Numbered from the stretch's first letter, positions 8,657 through 21,084 are shown. The stretch is DNA of 64,000 nucleotides from Terrabacter sp. 28 (GCA_000955875.1 JYOE01000011.1:62001-126000); one strand, 5' to 3'. The notes: generated by a model from the sequence alone, not told the origin. Translations and numbers: made by a program.

Positions 8657-9991
8657 ATGACCATGACCGACGACCGCCCCGACGCCGGCTCCTCCACCTC
8701 GGCAGCGCTGACCCGTCCTCGGCCCGACTCTGTCGCCGCCCGGGTGGCGGCCGTCGTCTCCCCCCTCTTCGGGGGACGGCTGCCGGTGCGCCTCAGGGCG
8801 TGGGACGGCAGCGTCACGGGGCCCGTCGACGCACCGACGGTCGTGCTGCGCGACCCCGCCGCCCTGCGGCGTCTCGTGCGCCACCCCGGCGAGCTCGGCC
8901 TGGCCCAGGCGTACGTCACCGGCGAGCTCGACGTGGACGGTGACCTGCTCGACGGCTTCCGCCGGGTGTGGTCCACGGCCCGCACGCTGGCCGACGGACG
9001 CCCCTCCCCCGCAACGCTCGCATCGGTCGCCCGGACCGGCATCAGGACGGCGCTCGACCTGGGCGTGGTGGGCCTGCCGCCGGAGCCCCCGGCGTCGCAG
9101 GCGCGGCTGCGAGGACGGCTGCACACCAAGTCCCGCGACCGCAGCGCCATCGAGCACCACTACAACCTCTCCAACGAGTTCTACGCGCTCATCCTCGACC
9201 CGCACATGGCGTACTCCTGCGGGTACTGGACCAGCACCGAACCCGGCTACACCGTCGAGGACGCCCAGCGCGACAAGCTCGACCTTGTCTGCCGCAAGCT
9301 GGGCATAGAAACCGGGGGGCGCCACCTCGACATCGGCTGCGGCTGGGGCTCGCTCTCGCTGCACGCGGCCGAGAACTTCGGCGCACAGGTCGTCGGCGTC
9401 ACGATCTCGAGCGAGCAGAAGGCCTTCATCGACCAGCGCATCCGCGAGCGCGGGCTCGCGGACCGCGTCGAGATCCGCCTGCAGGACTACCGCGAGGTGC
9501 CCGACGGCCCGTTCGACACCGTCAGCTCCATCGAGATGGGCGAGCACGTCGGCCAGCGCAACTACCCGACGTTCACCCGGCAGATCGAGCGGCTGCTGCG
9601 CCCGGGCGGGCGCGCGCTGATCCAGCAGATGTCACGCACCACCCGACCGGGCGGGGGGCCGTTCATCGAGGCCTTCATCGCTCCTGACATGCACATGCGG
9701 CCCGTGGGCGAGACCGTCGACCTCATCGAGCAGGCCGGGCTCGAGGTCCGCGACGTGCACGCGCTGCGCGAGCACTACGTGTGGACCGTGAACGCCTGGT
9801 ACGACACGTTCGAGGCCAACTGGGACCGCGTCGTCGACATGGTCGGCGAGGAGGTCGCCCGCGTGTGGCGGCTCTACCTCGTCGGGGGCGCTCTCGCCTT
9901 CGAGGAGGGCCGGATGGGGGTCGACCAGATCCTCGCGGTCAAGCCCACCGCCGACGGCCGCAGCGGTATGCCGCCCGTCCGGACCTGGTGA
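8657..9991 (+). CDS. cfa: Cyclopropane-fatty-acyl-phospholipid synthase-like methyltransferase
   Basis: A 444-residue protein of the CFA synthase family. An N-terminal lipid-binding-type region (to about 140) is followed by the SAM-methyltransferase core. The glycine loop LDIGCGWG lies near residues 225-232, preceded by the family's IEHHYNLSNEFY and AYSCGYW motifs. Members use SAM to modify the double bond of phospholipid-bound acyl chains, giving a cyclopropane ring or a methyl branch. I start at the ATG at 8657; a second ATG lies at 8663. The DUF1295 gene follows with only 4 bp between, partly coupling translation. Confidence 0.9.
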   Translation: MTMTDDRPDAGSSTSAALTRPRPDSVAARVAAVVSPLFGGRLPVRLRAWDGSVTGPVDAPTVVLRDPAALRRLVRHPGELGLAQAYVTGELDVDGDLLDGFRRVWSTARTLADGRPSPATLASVARTGIRTALDLGVVGLPPEPPASQARLRGRLHTKSRDRSAIEHHYNLSNEFYALILDPHMAYSCGYWTSTEPGYTVEDAQRDKLDLVCRKLGIETGGRHLDIGCGWGSLSLHAAENFGAQVVGVTISSEQKAFIDQRIRERGLADRVEIRLQDYREVPDGPFDTVSSIEMGEHVGQRNYPTFTRQIERLLRPGGRALIQQMSRTTRPGGGPFIEAFIAPDMHMRPVGETVDLIEQAGLEVRDVHALREHYVWTVNAWYDTFEANWDRVVDMVGEEVARVWRLYLVGGALAFEEGRMGVDQILAVKPTADGRSGMPPVRTW

Positions 9992-9995
9992 CGCC

Positions 9996-10784
9996 GTGAG
10001 CTTCCTCGGGGTGGTGCTCTGGACGGCTCTCACAGTCGTCGTGGTGCTCGGCATCACGTTCGCGGTCGCACTGCGCGTCGGCAAGCAGGCGGTCATCGAC
10101 GTGACGTGGGGGCTCGGGTTCGTCGCGATCGCGCTCACGGCGTTCCTCGTCACGGGCGGCCAGGGCGACCCGCTGCGCCGGTGGCTGGCGCTGCTGCTGA
10201 CCGCGGCATGGGGGCTGCGGCTCGCCACGCACATCTACCTGCGCTCGCGCGGCAAGGGCGAGGACCCGCGCTACGAGGCGATGCTCGCGCGAGCGGACGG
10301 TAGCCCCAACGCGTACGCGCTCCTCCACATCTACCTGCCGCAGGGCCTCATCATGTGGTTCGTCTCGCTGCCCGTGCAGGTCGCCATGGTGGTGAGCGAC
10401 GGTCTGTCGTGGGTGCTCTGGGTCGGCGTCGTCGTGTGGGCCGTCGGCTTCTTCTTCGAGTCTGTCGGCGACCTGCAGCTCACGCGCTTCCGCGACGAGC
10501 CGTCCAACAAGGGCAAGGTGCTCGACACCGGCCTGTGGCGCTACACGCGCCATCCCAACTACTTCGGTGACGCGTGCGTCTGGACGGGCCTCTTCCTCGT
10601 CGCGGCGAGCGCGTGGCCGGGTGTGCTGACCCTCCTGTCGCCCGCCGTCATGGTCTGGAACCTCTACGGCGGTACGGGAAAGAAGCTGTTGGAGAAGGAC
10701 ATCGGTGACCGACGGCCGGAGTATGCGGAGTACGTGCGCCGAACGAGCGGCTTCTTCCCGATGCCGCCGAAGCGGGCTCGCTGA
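9996..10784 (+). CDS. DUF1295 membrane protein (steroid 5-alpha-reductase-like)
   Basis: A 262-residue protein with six to seven membrane helices. The C-terminal signature GLWRYTRHPNYFGD is that of the DUF1295/steroid-reductase and isoprenylcysteine-methyltransferase fold. In many genomes such genes stand beside cyclopropane synthase genes, as here. It may reduce or otherwise prepare acyl chains for the methyltransferase (inference). GTG start at 9996, four bases after the cfa stop. No competing start with a better ribosome site is visible. Confidence 0.83.
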   Translation: MSFLGVVLWTALTVVVVLGITFAVALRVGKQAVIDVTWGLGFVAIALTAFLVTGGQGDPLRRWLALLLTAAWGLRLATHIYLRSRGKGEDPRYEAMLARADGSPNAYALLHIYLPQGLIMWFVSLPVQVAMVVSDGLSWVLWVGVVVWAVGFFFESVGDLQLTRFRDEPSNKGKVLDTGLWRYTRHPNYFGDACVWTGLFLVAASAWPGVLTLLSPAVMVWNLYGGTGKKLLEKDIGDRRPEYAEYVRRTSGFFPMPPKRAR

Positions 10785-10850
10785 GTCACAGCCGGGACCC
10801 TTCGCGGGCCGCCACCGCGAGCCGGCGCGCGTCTCGGCCATGATGGGCGC

Positions 10851-11345
10851 ATGCGCCCGCCCCTTGCCGACCTCCTCGACCTGCAGCCACACCCCGAGGG
10901 CGGCTGGTACCGGCAGACGTGGGTCGCCCCCGAGACGGTGACCCTGCCGGACGGCCGGACGCGGGCCACTGCGACCCTCATCCACTTCCTGCTGCCTTCG
11001 GGCGAGTCGTCCGCGTGGCACCGGGTCGCCTCGGACGAGGTGTGGATCGCGCACAGCGGTTCGGTGGTGCTCGAGCTCGGCGGCGCGGGCGCGGCTCCCG
11101 AGAAGACCGGGCAGTCGGTCGTCGGGCTCGACCTGGCGGGCGGCGAGGTGGCGCAGGCGGTCGTGCCTGCCGGCGTGTGGCAGCGCACCGTGCCCGGCGA
11201 CGGGGATGCGCTGGTCAGCTGCCTCGTCTCCCCCGGCTTCGACTTCGAGGACTTCGAGCTCGTCGAGGACGCCGGTGTGCGTCGCGCCCCGGCAGGCCCG
11301 GAGGATGAGCCCCTCGACCCCGCGGAACCCACGAACCCTGCCTGA
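10851..11345 (+). CDS. DUF985 cupin protein
   Basis: A 164-residue single-domain beta-barrel protein. LLDLQPHPEGGWYRQTW at the N-terminus and HFLLPSGESSAWHRV with EVWIAHSG in the middle are typical of DUF985 (RmlC-like cupin). The His and Glu residues may hold a metal. The C-terminal 20 residues are acidic and Pro-rich, probably disordered. No biochemical function is established that I can name. It converges on comEC with a 10-bp gap and no clear terminator. Confidence 0.8.
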   Translation: MRPPLADLLDLQPHPEGGWYRQTWVAPETVTLPDGRTRATATLIHFLLPSGESSAWHRVASDEVWIAHSGSVVLELGGAGAAPEKTGQSVVGLDLAGGEVAQAVVPAGVWQRTVPGDGDALVSCLVSPGFDFEDFELVEDAGVRRAPAGPEDEPLDPAEPTNPA

Positions 11346-11355
11346 GCCCGCCCGG

Positions 11356-13797
11356 TCACCCCGACACGGCGGACACCTCCGTGCCGTCGGTGACGATGGC
11401 GACGTCACCCTCGGTGTCGGTGCGGTGAACGGCGAAGCCTCTCTGCTGCAGGGCGTTCATGAGAGCCGGTGCCGGGTGGCCGTAGTCGTTGCCCTCGCCG
11501 ACGCTGATGACGGCCAGACGCCCCGCGACCTGGTCGAGGAGGCGGTCGTCGCGGTTGCTGGAGCCGTGGTGCGCCACCTTGAGCACGTCGATGCTCCCCC
11601 AGCGCCCGGGGTCGAGCAGGGACTCGCGGTACACCTGCGCGGCGGCCTCGCGCTCGATGTCGCCCGCGAGCAGGACACTGACGCCGCGAACGTGCATCGT
11701 CAGCACCACCGAGCCGTTGTTGGGCACCGATCCGGCGTCGATGCGACGAGCCGGCCACCAGACCTCGGCTCTCACACCGCCGACGGTGAGCGACTGCCCT
11801 GCCCGCAGCTCCCCGAGCGGCGTGCGGTGTGCGGCGGCCAGCTGCGCGACGCGCCGTGCCTCTGCCGGCGGGTCAAGCACGGGTGAGGCTCGGATCTCGG
11901 CGACCGGACGCTCGAGAACCGCGGCGAGCCCGCCCACGTGGTCCGCGTGGTAGTGGGTGAGCACGACGAGGTCGACGACCTCGGCACCGATGCGGTCGAG
12001 GCACTGGCGCATGGGCTCGGGGTCCGGACCGGCGTCGATGACGACCACGTGTCCGCCGCCGCTGTCGGCGACCAGCCCGTCGCCCTGCCCGACGTCACAG
12101 GCGATGAGCACCCAGCCCGGAGGCGGCCACGAGATCGACGTCGTCGGAGCCGCCATCCCGGCGGTCAGGACCACCACGGCGACCGCGACGGTCGGGCGGT
12201 GCCGCGTACGGTGCCAGGCCCACGGCGCGAGTGCGACGGCCACCACGGTGATGACGCCGAGCAGGACCGCCGCACCCGCCGAGTCGCCCCACGTGATGCT
12301 CCCCAACGGCAGCCCGGAGCACCAACGCGCAACGCCGGCGATGGCCTGCGCGGGCACGGCCGCGCCCCACGCCAGCCAGGCGGCTCCGGTCGTCCACACC
12401 ACCGACACGATGGCCACGGCCACCCCGACGAGCGTCGTGGGCGCCACGAAGGGTGCCGCGAGCAGGTTCGCGAGCACCGCGACGACCGAGACGCTGCCCT
12501 GGAGCGGCACGACGACTGGCGCGCACACGGCCTGCGCGGCCACCGGGATGGCGAGGACCGGCCCGAGCGGTTTGAGCGGGCCGGGCAGCACGCGCGCGAG
12601 CGCGCTCCCCCAGGGGGGTGCGAGGACGAGCAGGCCCAGCGTCGCCACGGTCGACAGGGCGAAGCCGTACGAGCGGGAGAGCCACGGGTCCCACACGAGC
12701 AGCACCACGAGGGCGCCGGCGAGCGCCGGGACGCCGGCGCGACGCCTTGAGCTCGACAGCGCCAGCAGGCCCACGAGACCCATGACGGCTGCGCGCACGA
12801 CGCTCGGCTCGGGCCGTGCGAGCACGACGAACCCGAGCAGCGCCACGACCGCGACCGGCGGACGCCAGCGCCGTCGCACCCCGACGAGGCCGCACACCCA
12901 CATCACGCCGGCCAGCACGAAGGTGACGTTGCTGCCCGAGACCGCGCTCAGGTGCGACAGCCCGGTGTCGAGCATCGCGGTCGTCAGGTCGGATGGGGTG
13001 TGCGAGGTGTCGCCCACGACGAGCGCCGGCACGAGCCCGCGCGCGTCTGCCCACAGGGAATCGGTGGCAGCCCGGAACCGCTCCCGCACGACGTCGGCCG
13101 CCGCGAAGACGCCGCCGGCGTGCGCGACCACCGCCACCGGCCCCTTGGGAGCCGCCACGGCCACGACGTCGTCGCCCGGCTCGGCCGCCTGCAGTCGCGC
13201 GACGACCTCGATCTCGTCGTGCCAACGCAGGCCCGACCAGGCCGGGCCGCCGCCGATCACGAGGACCGGCGACGCCACCGCAGTGACGTGCCCACGGCCG
13301 CGGACCTCGGAGACGTCCAGACGCACGACGCTGAGGACGGGCCCACCGTCGCCCGACCCTCCCGCTCCACGGTCGGTGCGCACCGGACGCGGCTCCGCGG
13401 CCACCGTCGCGTGCAGCGTCACGACGGCCCGTTCGGCTGCCAGCGCGCCGAGGGGTCCCGCTGACGCGACGGCACGGTGCCCGGCAGCGGCGCCCAGCAG
13501 GAGTGCCAGCACGGCGCCCGTCACCGCCCAGCCGCGCAGCGTCGTGCGGCGCCGGGCGAGGACCGCGACGGTGCCGGCCCCGACGGCGGCCAGGGCCACG
13601 AACCGGGGCGACGCGACGAGCCCCCAGAAGGCGACGACCGGCCAGGCCACGAGCACCGGCACGAGCAGCCGAAGGTCAAGGGCGCGGGCGGACCGCGGTC
13701 GCACCCGGCGCACGGTCGGACGGCCGGTCAGCACGACGAGCGACGGCCCTCGGGGCCGCTGCTCCCTCGCCACGCCGCGGCTCCGCTCCTCCGTCAC
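11356..13797 (-). CDS. comEC: ComEC/Rec2-family DNA-uptake channel
   Basis: An 813-residue membrane protein. An N-terminal membrane and OB-like region is followed by the multi-helix competence domain (SHLSAVSGSNVTF near residue 280). A C-terminal metallo-beta-lactamase domain carries LTHYHADHVGG and later AHHGSSNRD. In transformable bacteria the channel brings single-stranded DNA across the membrane, and the hydrolase-like domain is thought to degrade the other strand. Both metal motifs look intact. The start is GTG at 13797, overlapping the comEA stop as GTGA. Many non-competent actinobacteria also carry this pair, so natural competence is not proven. Confidence 0.93.
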   Translation of the reverse strand: MTEERSRGVAREQRPRGPSLVVLTGRPTVRRVRPRSARALDLRLLVPVLVAWPVVAFWGLVASPRFVALAAVGAGTVAVLARRRTTLRGWAVTGAVLALLLGAAAGHRAVASAGPLGALAAERAVVTLHATVAAEPRPVRTDRGAGGSGDGGPVLSVVRLDVSEVRGRGHVTAVASPVLVIGGGPAWSGLRWHDEIEVVARLQAAEPGDDVVAVAAPKGPVAVVAHAGGVFAAADVVRERFRAATDSLWADARGLVPALVVGDTSHTPSDLTTAMLDTGLSHLSAVSGSNVTFVLAGVMWVCGLVGVRRRWRPPVAVVALLGFVVLARPEPSVVRAAVMGLVGLLALSSSRRRAGVPALAGALVVLLVWDPWLSRSYGFALSTVATLGLLVLAPPWGSALARVLPGPLKPLGPVLAIPVAAQAVCAPVVVPLQGSVSVVAVLANLLAAPFVAPTTLVGVAVAIVSVVWTTGAAWLAWGAAVPAQAIAGVARWCSGLPLGSITWGDSAGAAVLLGVITVVAVALAPWAWHRTRHRPTVAVAVVVLTAGMAAPTTSISWPPPGWVLIACDVGQGDGLVADSGGGHVVVIDAGPDPEPMRQCLDRIGAEVVDLVVLTHYHADHVGGLAAVLERPVAEIRASPVLDPPAEARRVAQLAAAHRTPLGELRAGQSLTVGGVRAEVWWPARRIDAGSVPNNGSVVLTMHVRGVSVLLAGDIEREAAAQVYRESLLDPGRWGSIDVLKVAHHGSSNRDDRLLDQVAGRLAVISVGEGNDYGHPAPALMNALQQRGFAVHRTDTEGDVAIVTDGTEVSAVSG

Positions 13798-14882
13798 AGC
13801 GTGACCAGCGGCCGGAGCCGCGCCAGCAGCTTGTCGCCGATGCCGCTGACCTCGCCCAGCTCGTCGACCGACGTGAAGCGACCGTGCTCGGCGCGCCAGT
13901 CGATGATCCGCTGGGCCAGCACCGGGCCGACACCCGGCAGCGCGTCGAGGCCGGCGGTGTCAGCCGCGTTGAGGCTCACGGGAGCCCCGGAGGACGCTCC
14001 TGCGCCTCCGCCGGTCGCGGATCCAGCACTTCCGCCCCCGGAGCCGGCACCCGTGCCGGTGGCCGCCGACTCACCGGGGCGAGGCACCCGGATCTGCTCC
14101 CCGTCCGTGACCGGGCGAGCCAGGTTGAGGGCGCTCAGGTCGGCGCCCGCCCGCGCCCCACCTGCCTGCTTGATCGCGTCGGCCACCCGGGCGCCTGCCC
14201 TCAGGCGCACGAGCCCCGGGCGCAGGACCTGACCCACGACGTGGACGACGATCTCGGCGCTCGCGGTTGAGCCTGCGGCACCGGCACCGGCACCGGCACC
14301 GGCACCGGCACCCGGAGCCCCCGTCACCGCAATGGTGGATGGGACCGTGGCCGCAGCGGCGGTGCCGCCGACGACCTGGACCGACCGGGACGGACCGGGC
14401 GCCACCTCCGGCACCGCGGACCGCTCGGCCCAGAGCACGCGCACCACGAAGGCGCAGCCCACCGCGACGACCAGCGCCAGCAGCGAGACGAGCGCCGCGC
14501 TGCTGACCGCCCGCCGCCCCGACCGCAGCTCGTCCGGAACCGTCAGCAACCCGGGTCTCCGCGCCCGGCGCAGGTCGGCATCGAGACGTGACACCTCGTC
14601 GTCGGTCGCCCGCGCCGTGAGGCGGCGGACGGCCTCCCCCACCGCCTTCGCCGACCCGGAGCCGGAGCGCGTCGCCACGGACGTGGTTTCGGTACCACCC
14701 GGAGGACCGGGCACCCAGCCAGTGTCGACGTCGGGTCGCTCCCGCCCAGCGGGAGCATCCGGGTCGAGTCCGCCGACCGGCTCCAGCAACCCGGCGCCCT
14801 CGTCCCTGCCGTGACGACCGGCCCCGAGGACCCGGGCGGCGCGCTCGAGGTCAGGCGGTCGCTGGGAGGGGCGGAACGGCAT
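13794..14882 (-). CDS. comEA: ComEA-like DNA-binding protein
   Basis: A 362-residue protein. It has a charged cytoplasmic N-terminal region (1-130), one membrane helix at about 140-162 and a low-complexity Gly-Ala linker. An SLBB-like domain follows (IVVHVVGQVLRPGLVRL), then a Gly-rich linker and a C-terminal helix-hairpin-helix pair (LNAADTAGLDALPGVGPVLAQRI). The last domain binds DNA outside the membrane and passes it to ComEC. I start at the ATG at 14882 (MPFRPSQ), which lies inside a CGGCATAC motif; the frame continues upstream for 41 codons without good coding character. It is coupled to comEC by a 4-nt overlap. Confidence 0.87.
   Translation of the reverse strand: MPFRPSQRPPDLERAARVLGAGRHGRDEGAGLLEPVGGLDPDAPAGRERPDVDTGWVPGPPGGTETTSVATRSGSGSAKAVGEAVRRLTARATDDEVSRLDADLRRARRPGLLTVPDELRSGRRAVSSAALVSLLALVVAVGCAFVVRVLWAERSAVPEVAPGPSRSVQVVGGTAAAATVPSTIAVTGAPGAGAGAGAGAGAAGSTASAEIVVHVVGQVLRPGLVRLRAGARVADAIKQAGGARAGADLSALNLARPVTDGEQIRVPRPGESAATGTGAGSGGGSAGSATGGGAGASSGAPVSLNAADTAGLDALPGVGPVLAQRIIDWRAEHGRFTSVDELGEVSGIGDKLLARLRPLVTL
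14277..14312. repeat. GGCACC hexanucleotide microsatellite in comEA
   Basis: Six exact copies of ggcacc encode an alternating Gly-Ala run in the ComEA linker. Exact repetition at DNA level suggests slippage. In-frame gain or loss of units would change only the linker length. Confidence 0.85.
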
Positions 14883-15037
14883 ACGTCGACGGTAGGAAGC
14901 CCACCACCCGGACGACCCGACCCACCAGGCGACTGGGGACAACGCCGACAGCGGCCGAGGGGGTGTGGACGGCCACAGCCCGAGACACCCCGCGCGTCGA
15001 TTCACGCCTGCGCCGCCCGCTGGGCCAGAATCTCCGA

Positions 15038-15880
15038 ATGGCCCGCCACATCATGACCCTCACCTGCGACGACCGACCCGGCATCGTGGCGGCTGTCTCC
15101 GGAGCGCTCCTGCAGGTCGAGGCGAACATCGTCGAGAACCAGCAGTACTCCGACGAGGACACCGACCTCTTCTTCATGCGCACCGTCTTCGACGCCTCGG
15201 CCGCCGACGTCGAGCAGGTGCTCGAGGCGATCCGCGAGAGCCCCGCCATCGCCCACCAGCACCTCGCCGTGCGGCCCGAGGACGAGCACTGCCGCACCAT
15301 CATCCTCGTCAGCAAGTTCGACCACTGCCTGCTCGACCTGCTCTACCGCTGGAAGTCGGGCGACCTGCCCATCGACATCGTCGGCGTCGTCTCGAACCAC
15401 GAGGACTGCCGCGCACTCGTCGAGTACTACGGCCTGCCGTTCACGGTCATCCCCGTGACGCCCGAGACGAAGGCTGACGCCGAGGCCGAGCTGCTGCGCA
15501 TGGTCGACGCCAACGACGTCGGTCTCGTCGTGCTCGCCCGCTACATGCAGATCCTCAGCGACTCACTGTGCCGCGCGCTCGAGGGCCGGGCGATCAACAT
15601 CCACCACTCGTTCCTGCCCGGCTTCAAGGGCGCAAAGCCCTACCACCAGGCGCACGACCGGGGCGTCAAGCTCATCGGTGCCTCCGCGCACTACGTCACG
15701 GCCGACCTCGACGAGGGCCCGATCATCGAGCAGGACGTCGTGCGCGTGACGCACGCCGAGACGCCCTCGCGGCTCGTCGCGCTCGGGCGCGACGTCGAGC
15801 GGCGGGTGCTGTCGCGCGCGGTGCGCGACCACGCCGAGTCGCGCGTCTTCCTCTCTGGCCGACGCACCATCGTCTTCTGA
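15038..15880 (+). CDS. purU: Formyltetrahydrofolate deformylase
   Basis: A 280-residue protein with an N-terminal ACT domain (about 1-80; MTLTCDDRPGIVAAVSG) and a formyltransferase-fold hydrolase domain. The signature INIHHSFLPGFKGAKPY and the later GASAHYV...DEGPIIEQ hold the catalytic Asn, His and Asp. It hydrolyses 10-formyl-THF to THF and formate, balancing one-carbon pools and supplying formate for purine synthesis. Length is as expected. I start at the ATG at 15038; a longer frame has no ribosome site. It is a single gene, oriented opposite to the flanking comEA and plsY genes. Confidence 0.95.
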   Translation: MARHIMTLTCDDRPGIVAAVSGALLQVEANIVENQQYSDEDTDLFFMRTVFDASAADVEQVLEAIRESPAIAHQHLAVRPEDEHCRTIILVSKFDHCLLDLLYRWKSGDLPIDIVGVVSNHEDCRALVEYYGLPFTVIPVTPETKADAEAELLRMVDANDVGLVVLARYMQILSDSLCRALEGRAINIHHSFLPGFKGAKPYHQAHDRGVKLIGASAHYVTADLDEGPIIEQDVVRVTHAETPSRLVALGRDVERRVLSRAVRDHAESRVFLSGRRTIVF

Positions 15881-15941
15881 CCCACCGGGGGCGTATGCCG
15901 TCGGGCGGGGGCGCGTGGCCCGCACCGGTAGCGTGCGGGCC

Positions 15942-16496
15942 ATGAGCGACAGGCAGTTCGTCGTCGGGCGCCCCCACTTCGGGCGCTTCACCCGCACGCC
16001 GGAGGAGAATGCGCAGGCCCTGACCGAGGCCCGCGACGCGCTCACGGCGGCCGTCGCCGCCGACCTCACGGAGCCCGGGGCTCCCGACCTGCTGGACGCC
16101 ACGGTCGACCTGGCCGAGGCGCTCACCGTCGCCGGCCACGAGCGCGAGGCGGTCGCCCTGGCCGGACCCGCCGTGCAGCTCGCCCGCGACGCCGGCCGCG
16201 CCGAGAGCCTCGGCTGGGCCCTGCTCGCGCTCGCCACGGCCGAGCACTACGCCGGCCTCGCCGCCGAGTCCGAGCCCCACTTCGAGGAGGCGCTGGCCGC
16301 GGCGCGCACCGGCGCGGACCGCGAGCTCGAGCACTACGCGCTGCACCACCTCGGCCGGTTCCTCGTGGACGAGGGGCGCACCGACGACGCGGTCGAGGCG
16401 TTCACCGCGTCTCTGGCCATCCGCGAGCAGCTCGGCGAGCCGAGGGCGGCCAGCACCCGGGCCGCCCTCGAGGCGCTCCTCAGGTCTCGTCGGTGA
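15942..16496 (+). CDS. TPR-like helical protein of unknown function
   Basis: A 184-residue, Ala-rich helical protein with at least three degenerate tetratricopeptide-like helix pairs (for example ESLGWALLALATAEHYAGL, then HYALHHLGRFLVDEGR). Such repeats usually bind other proteins. I prefer the ATG at 15942 to the in-frame GTG at 15915. The last 17 bp overlap the convergent plsY gene. No partner can be named; the position beside purU may be incidental. Confidence 0.65.
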   Translation: MSDRQFVVGRPHFGRFTRTPEENAQALTEARDALTAAVAADLTEPGAPDLLDATVDLAEALTVAGHEREAVALAGPAVQLARDAGRAESLGWALLALATAEHYAGLAAESEPHFEEALAAARTGADRELEHYALHHLGRFLVDEGRTDDAVEAFTASLAIREQLGEPRAASTRAALEALLRSRR

Positions 16497-17094
16497 GGTG
16501 CCGCTGACGCCACCAGCCGACGACGTTGTTCTTGTGGCGGGCGAGCACGACCAGCCCGATCGCCGTGAGCCACAGCCCGGTCCAGACGTCACCGGGTGCG
16601 TGCCCGGTCCAGATGACGACGGCGACCGCGAGCATCGCGAGCGACCCGAAGATCGACCCCGCCGCCACCCAGCGCGTCAGGGCGAGACCGACGCCGAAGA
16701 CCACGACCACGACGAGCGCGACCCACGGGTGCACGCCCAGCAGGGCGCCGAGCGTCGTGGCGACGCCCTTGCCACCCCGTCCCTTGAGGTACGGCGACCA
16801 GATGTGGCCGAGCACGGCGGCGATGCCGGCGGCGTACGCGGCGTGCGCCCCACCGAACCAGTGACCGGCGACGAACGCCGGCACGAGGCCCTTGAGCACG
16901 TCGAGCACGCCGACGACGACACCCCACTTGCGCCCCAGCACGCGGCCTGCGTTCGTGGCCCCCGGGTTGCCGGAGCCGGACGAGGCGAGGTCCTTGCCGA
17001 GGAGCCGCGCGATCATCGTCGCCGGGTTGAACGAGCCGACGAGGAAGGCCACGACGACCACCCCGGCCCAGGCGAGCACGGTGCCGGCGCTCAC
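16480..17094 (-). CDS. plsY: Glycerol-3-phosphate acyltransferase PlsY
   Basis: A 204-residue protein with about five membrane helices. The three family motifs are visible: GSFNPATMIARL near the start, GSGNPGATNAGRVLG, and KGRGGKGVATTLG. It transfers the acyl group from acyl-phosphate to glycerol-3-phosphate, making lysophosphatidate, the first step of phospholipid synthesis in most Gram-positive bacteria. The ATG at 17094 overlaps the degV stop as ATGA. Length is normal. Confidence 0.95.
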   Translation of the reverse strand: MSAGTVLAWAGVVVVAFLVGSFNPATMIARLLGKDLASSGSGNPGATNAGRVLGRKWGVVVGVLDVLKGLVPAFVAGHWFGGAHAAYAAGIAAVLGHIWSPYLKGRGGKGVATTLGALLGVHPWVALVVVVVFGVGLALTRWVAAGSIFGSLAMLAVAVVIWTGHAPGDVWTGLWLTAIGLVVLARHKNNVVGWWRQRHLTDET

Positions 17095-17990
17095 GACCCG
17101 GCGTGCCCGTCAGCAGTGACGCTCTGCTCGGGCAGGGCCTCACCCGGACGCGGCGACACGGCGATGGCCACCGTGCCGGGCCCCACGTGCGCCCCCACGA
17201 CCGCACCGAGCTCGACGACGACGACCTTCGGTGAGCCCGGCACCAGCTCGCGCAGCTCCGCGGCGATCTGGTCGGCTCGCGCTGCGGCGTCGAGGTGGTG
17301 CACCGCGATGTCGGCGACGGTGCCGCCCTTCTCGACGTGCTCGACGACCATGGCCTCGATGCGGGCGACGGCCCGCGACGAGGTGCGCACCTTCTCCACC
17401 GGGACGATGCGGCCACCGCGCACGGCGAGGATCGGCTTGATCGAGAGGGCCGACCCGAGCAGCGCCGAGGCGGCACCGATGCGCCCGCCCCGTCGCAGGT
17501 GCTCCAGCGTGTCGACGTAGAAGAGCACGCCGGACGGCTTCAGCCGCGTGTTGATCACCTCGAGAACCGTTGGCACGTCGGCTCCTTCGGCTGCAGCCTC
17601 TGCCGCCGCGATGACTGCGTAGCCCATCGCCATGCCGATCGTCTCGCTGTCGACGACCTCGACGGGGACGGGTGCCTCGGCCGCAGCGAGCCGGGCGGCC
17701 TCGACGGTGCCCGACATCTGCGACGACAGGTGGACCGAGACGATGGCGGTCGCGCCGTCGTCGGCAAGCCGCTGGTAGGTCTCGGCGAAGACCTGCGGGG
17801 TCGGCCGCGAGGTCGTGACGATCGTGTAGTCGCGCAGCGCTGCCGCGACCTGCTGGGCCGTGATGTCACGCCCCTCGACGTGGTCGCGGCCGCCCACGAC
17901 GACGTGCAGCGGCACGACCTCGATGTCGTGCTGCTCGGTGGCGTCAGGGGGCAGGTATGCCGTCGAGTCGGTGACGATGCGCGTGGTCAC
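17091..17990 (-). CDS. DegV-family fatty-acid-binding protein
   Basis: A 299-residue two-domain protein with the N-terminal DegV signature IVTDSTAYLPPD. The loop TTSRPTPQVFAETYQ and the central SSQMSGTVEAARLAA are the usual fatty-acid head-group contacts. In Firmicutes, homologues (FakB) present fatty acids to a kinase that makes acyl-phosphate, the donor for PlsY. Direct coupling to plsY here fits that pathway, although no FakA-type kinase gene lies in the window. ATG start at 17990. Confidence 0.9.
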   Translation of the reverse strand: MTTRIVTDSTAYLPPDATEQHDIEVVPLHVVVGGRDHVEGRDITAQQVAAALRDYTIVTTSRPTPQVFAETYQRLADDGATAIVSVHLSSQMSGTVEAARLAAAEAPVPVEVVDSETIGMAMGYAVIAAAEAAAEGADVPTVLEVINTRLKPSGVLFYVDTLEHLRRGGRIGAASALLGSALSIKPILAVRGGRIVPVEKVRTSSRAVARIEAMVVEHVEKGGTVADIAVHHLDAAARADQIAAELRELVPGSPKVVVVELGAVVGAHVGPGTVAIAVSPRPGEALPEQSVTADGHAGS

Positions 17991-18106
17991 GGCGCGCTCC
18001 TTCCGCGGGTCGGCCCGTTGGCTGGTCCCAACCTAGCGGCGCCGCTCCCGCGCACGCGGCAGCCCGCGCCTCGTCGGGCCTCGACTCGATCGGGGAAGGG
18101 ACGACG

Positions 18107-21046
<2,940 letters not shown>

Positions 21047-21084
21047 GTCGTCTCTCTCGTCGCTGCTCGTCGGGCAAAAGAAAA

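Noticed and set aside
11356..14882. comEC/comEA as evidence that the organism is naturally competent
   Set aside because: Intact genes alone do not prove uptake; many actinobacteria keep this pair without known transformation, and no type IV pilus genes are in the window.
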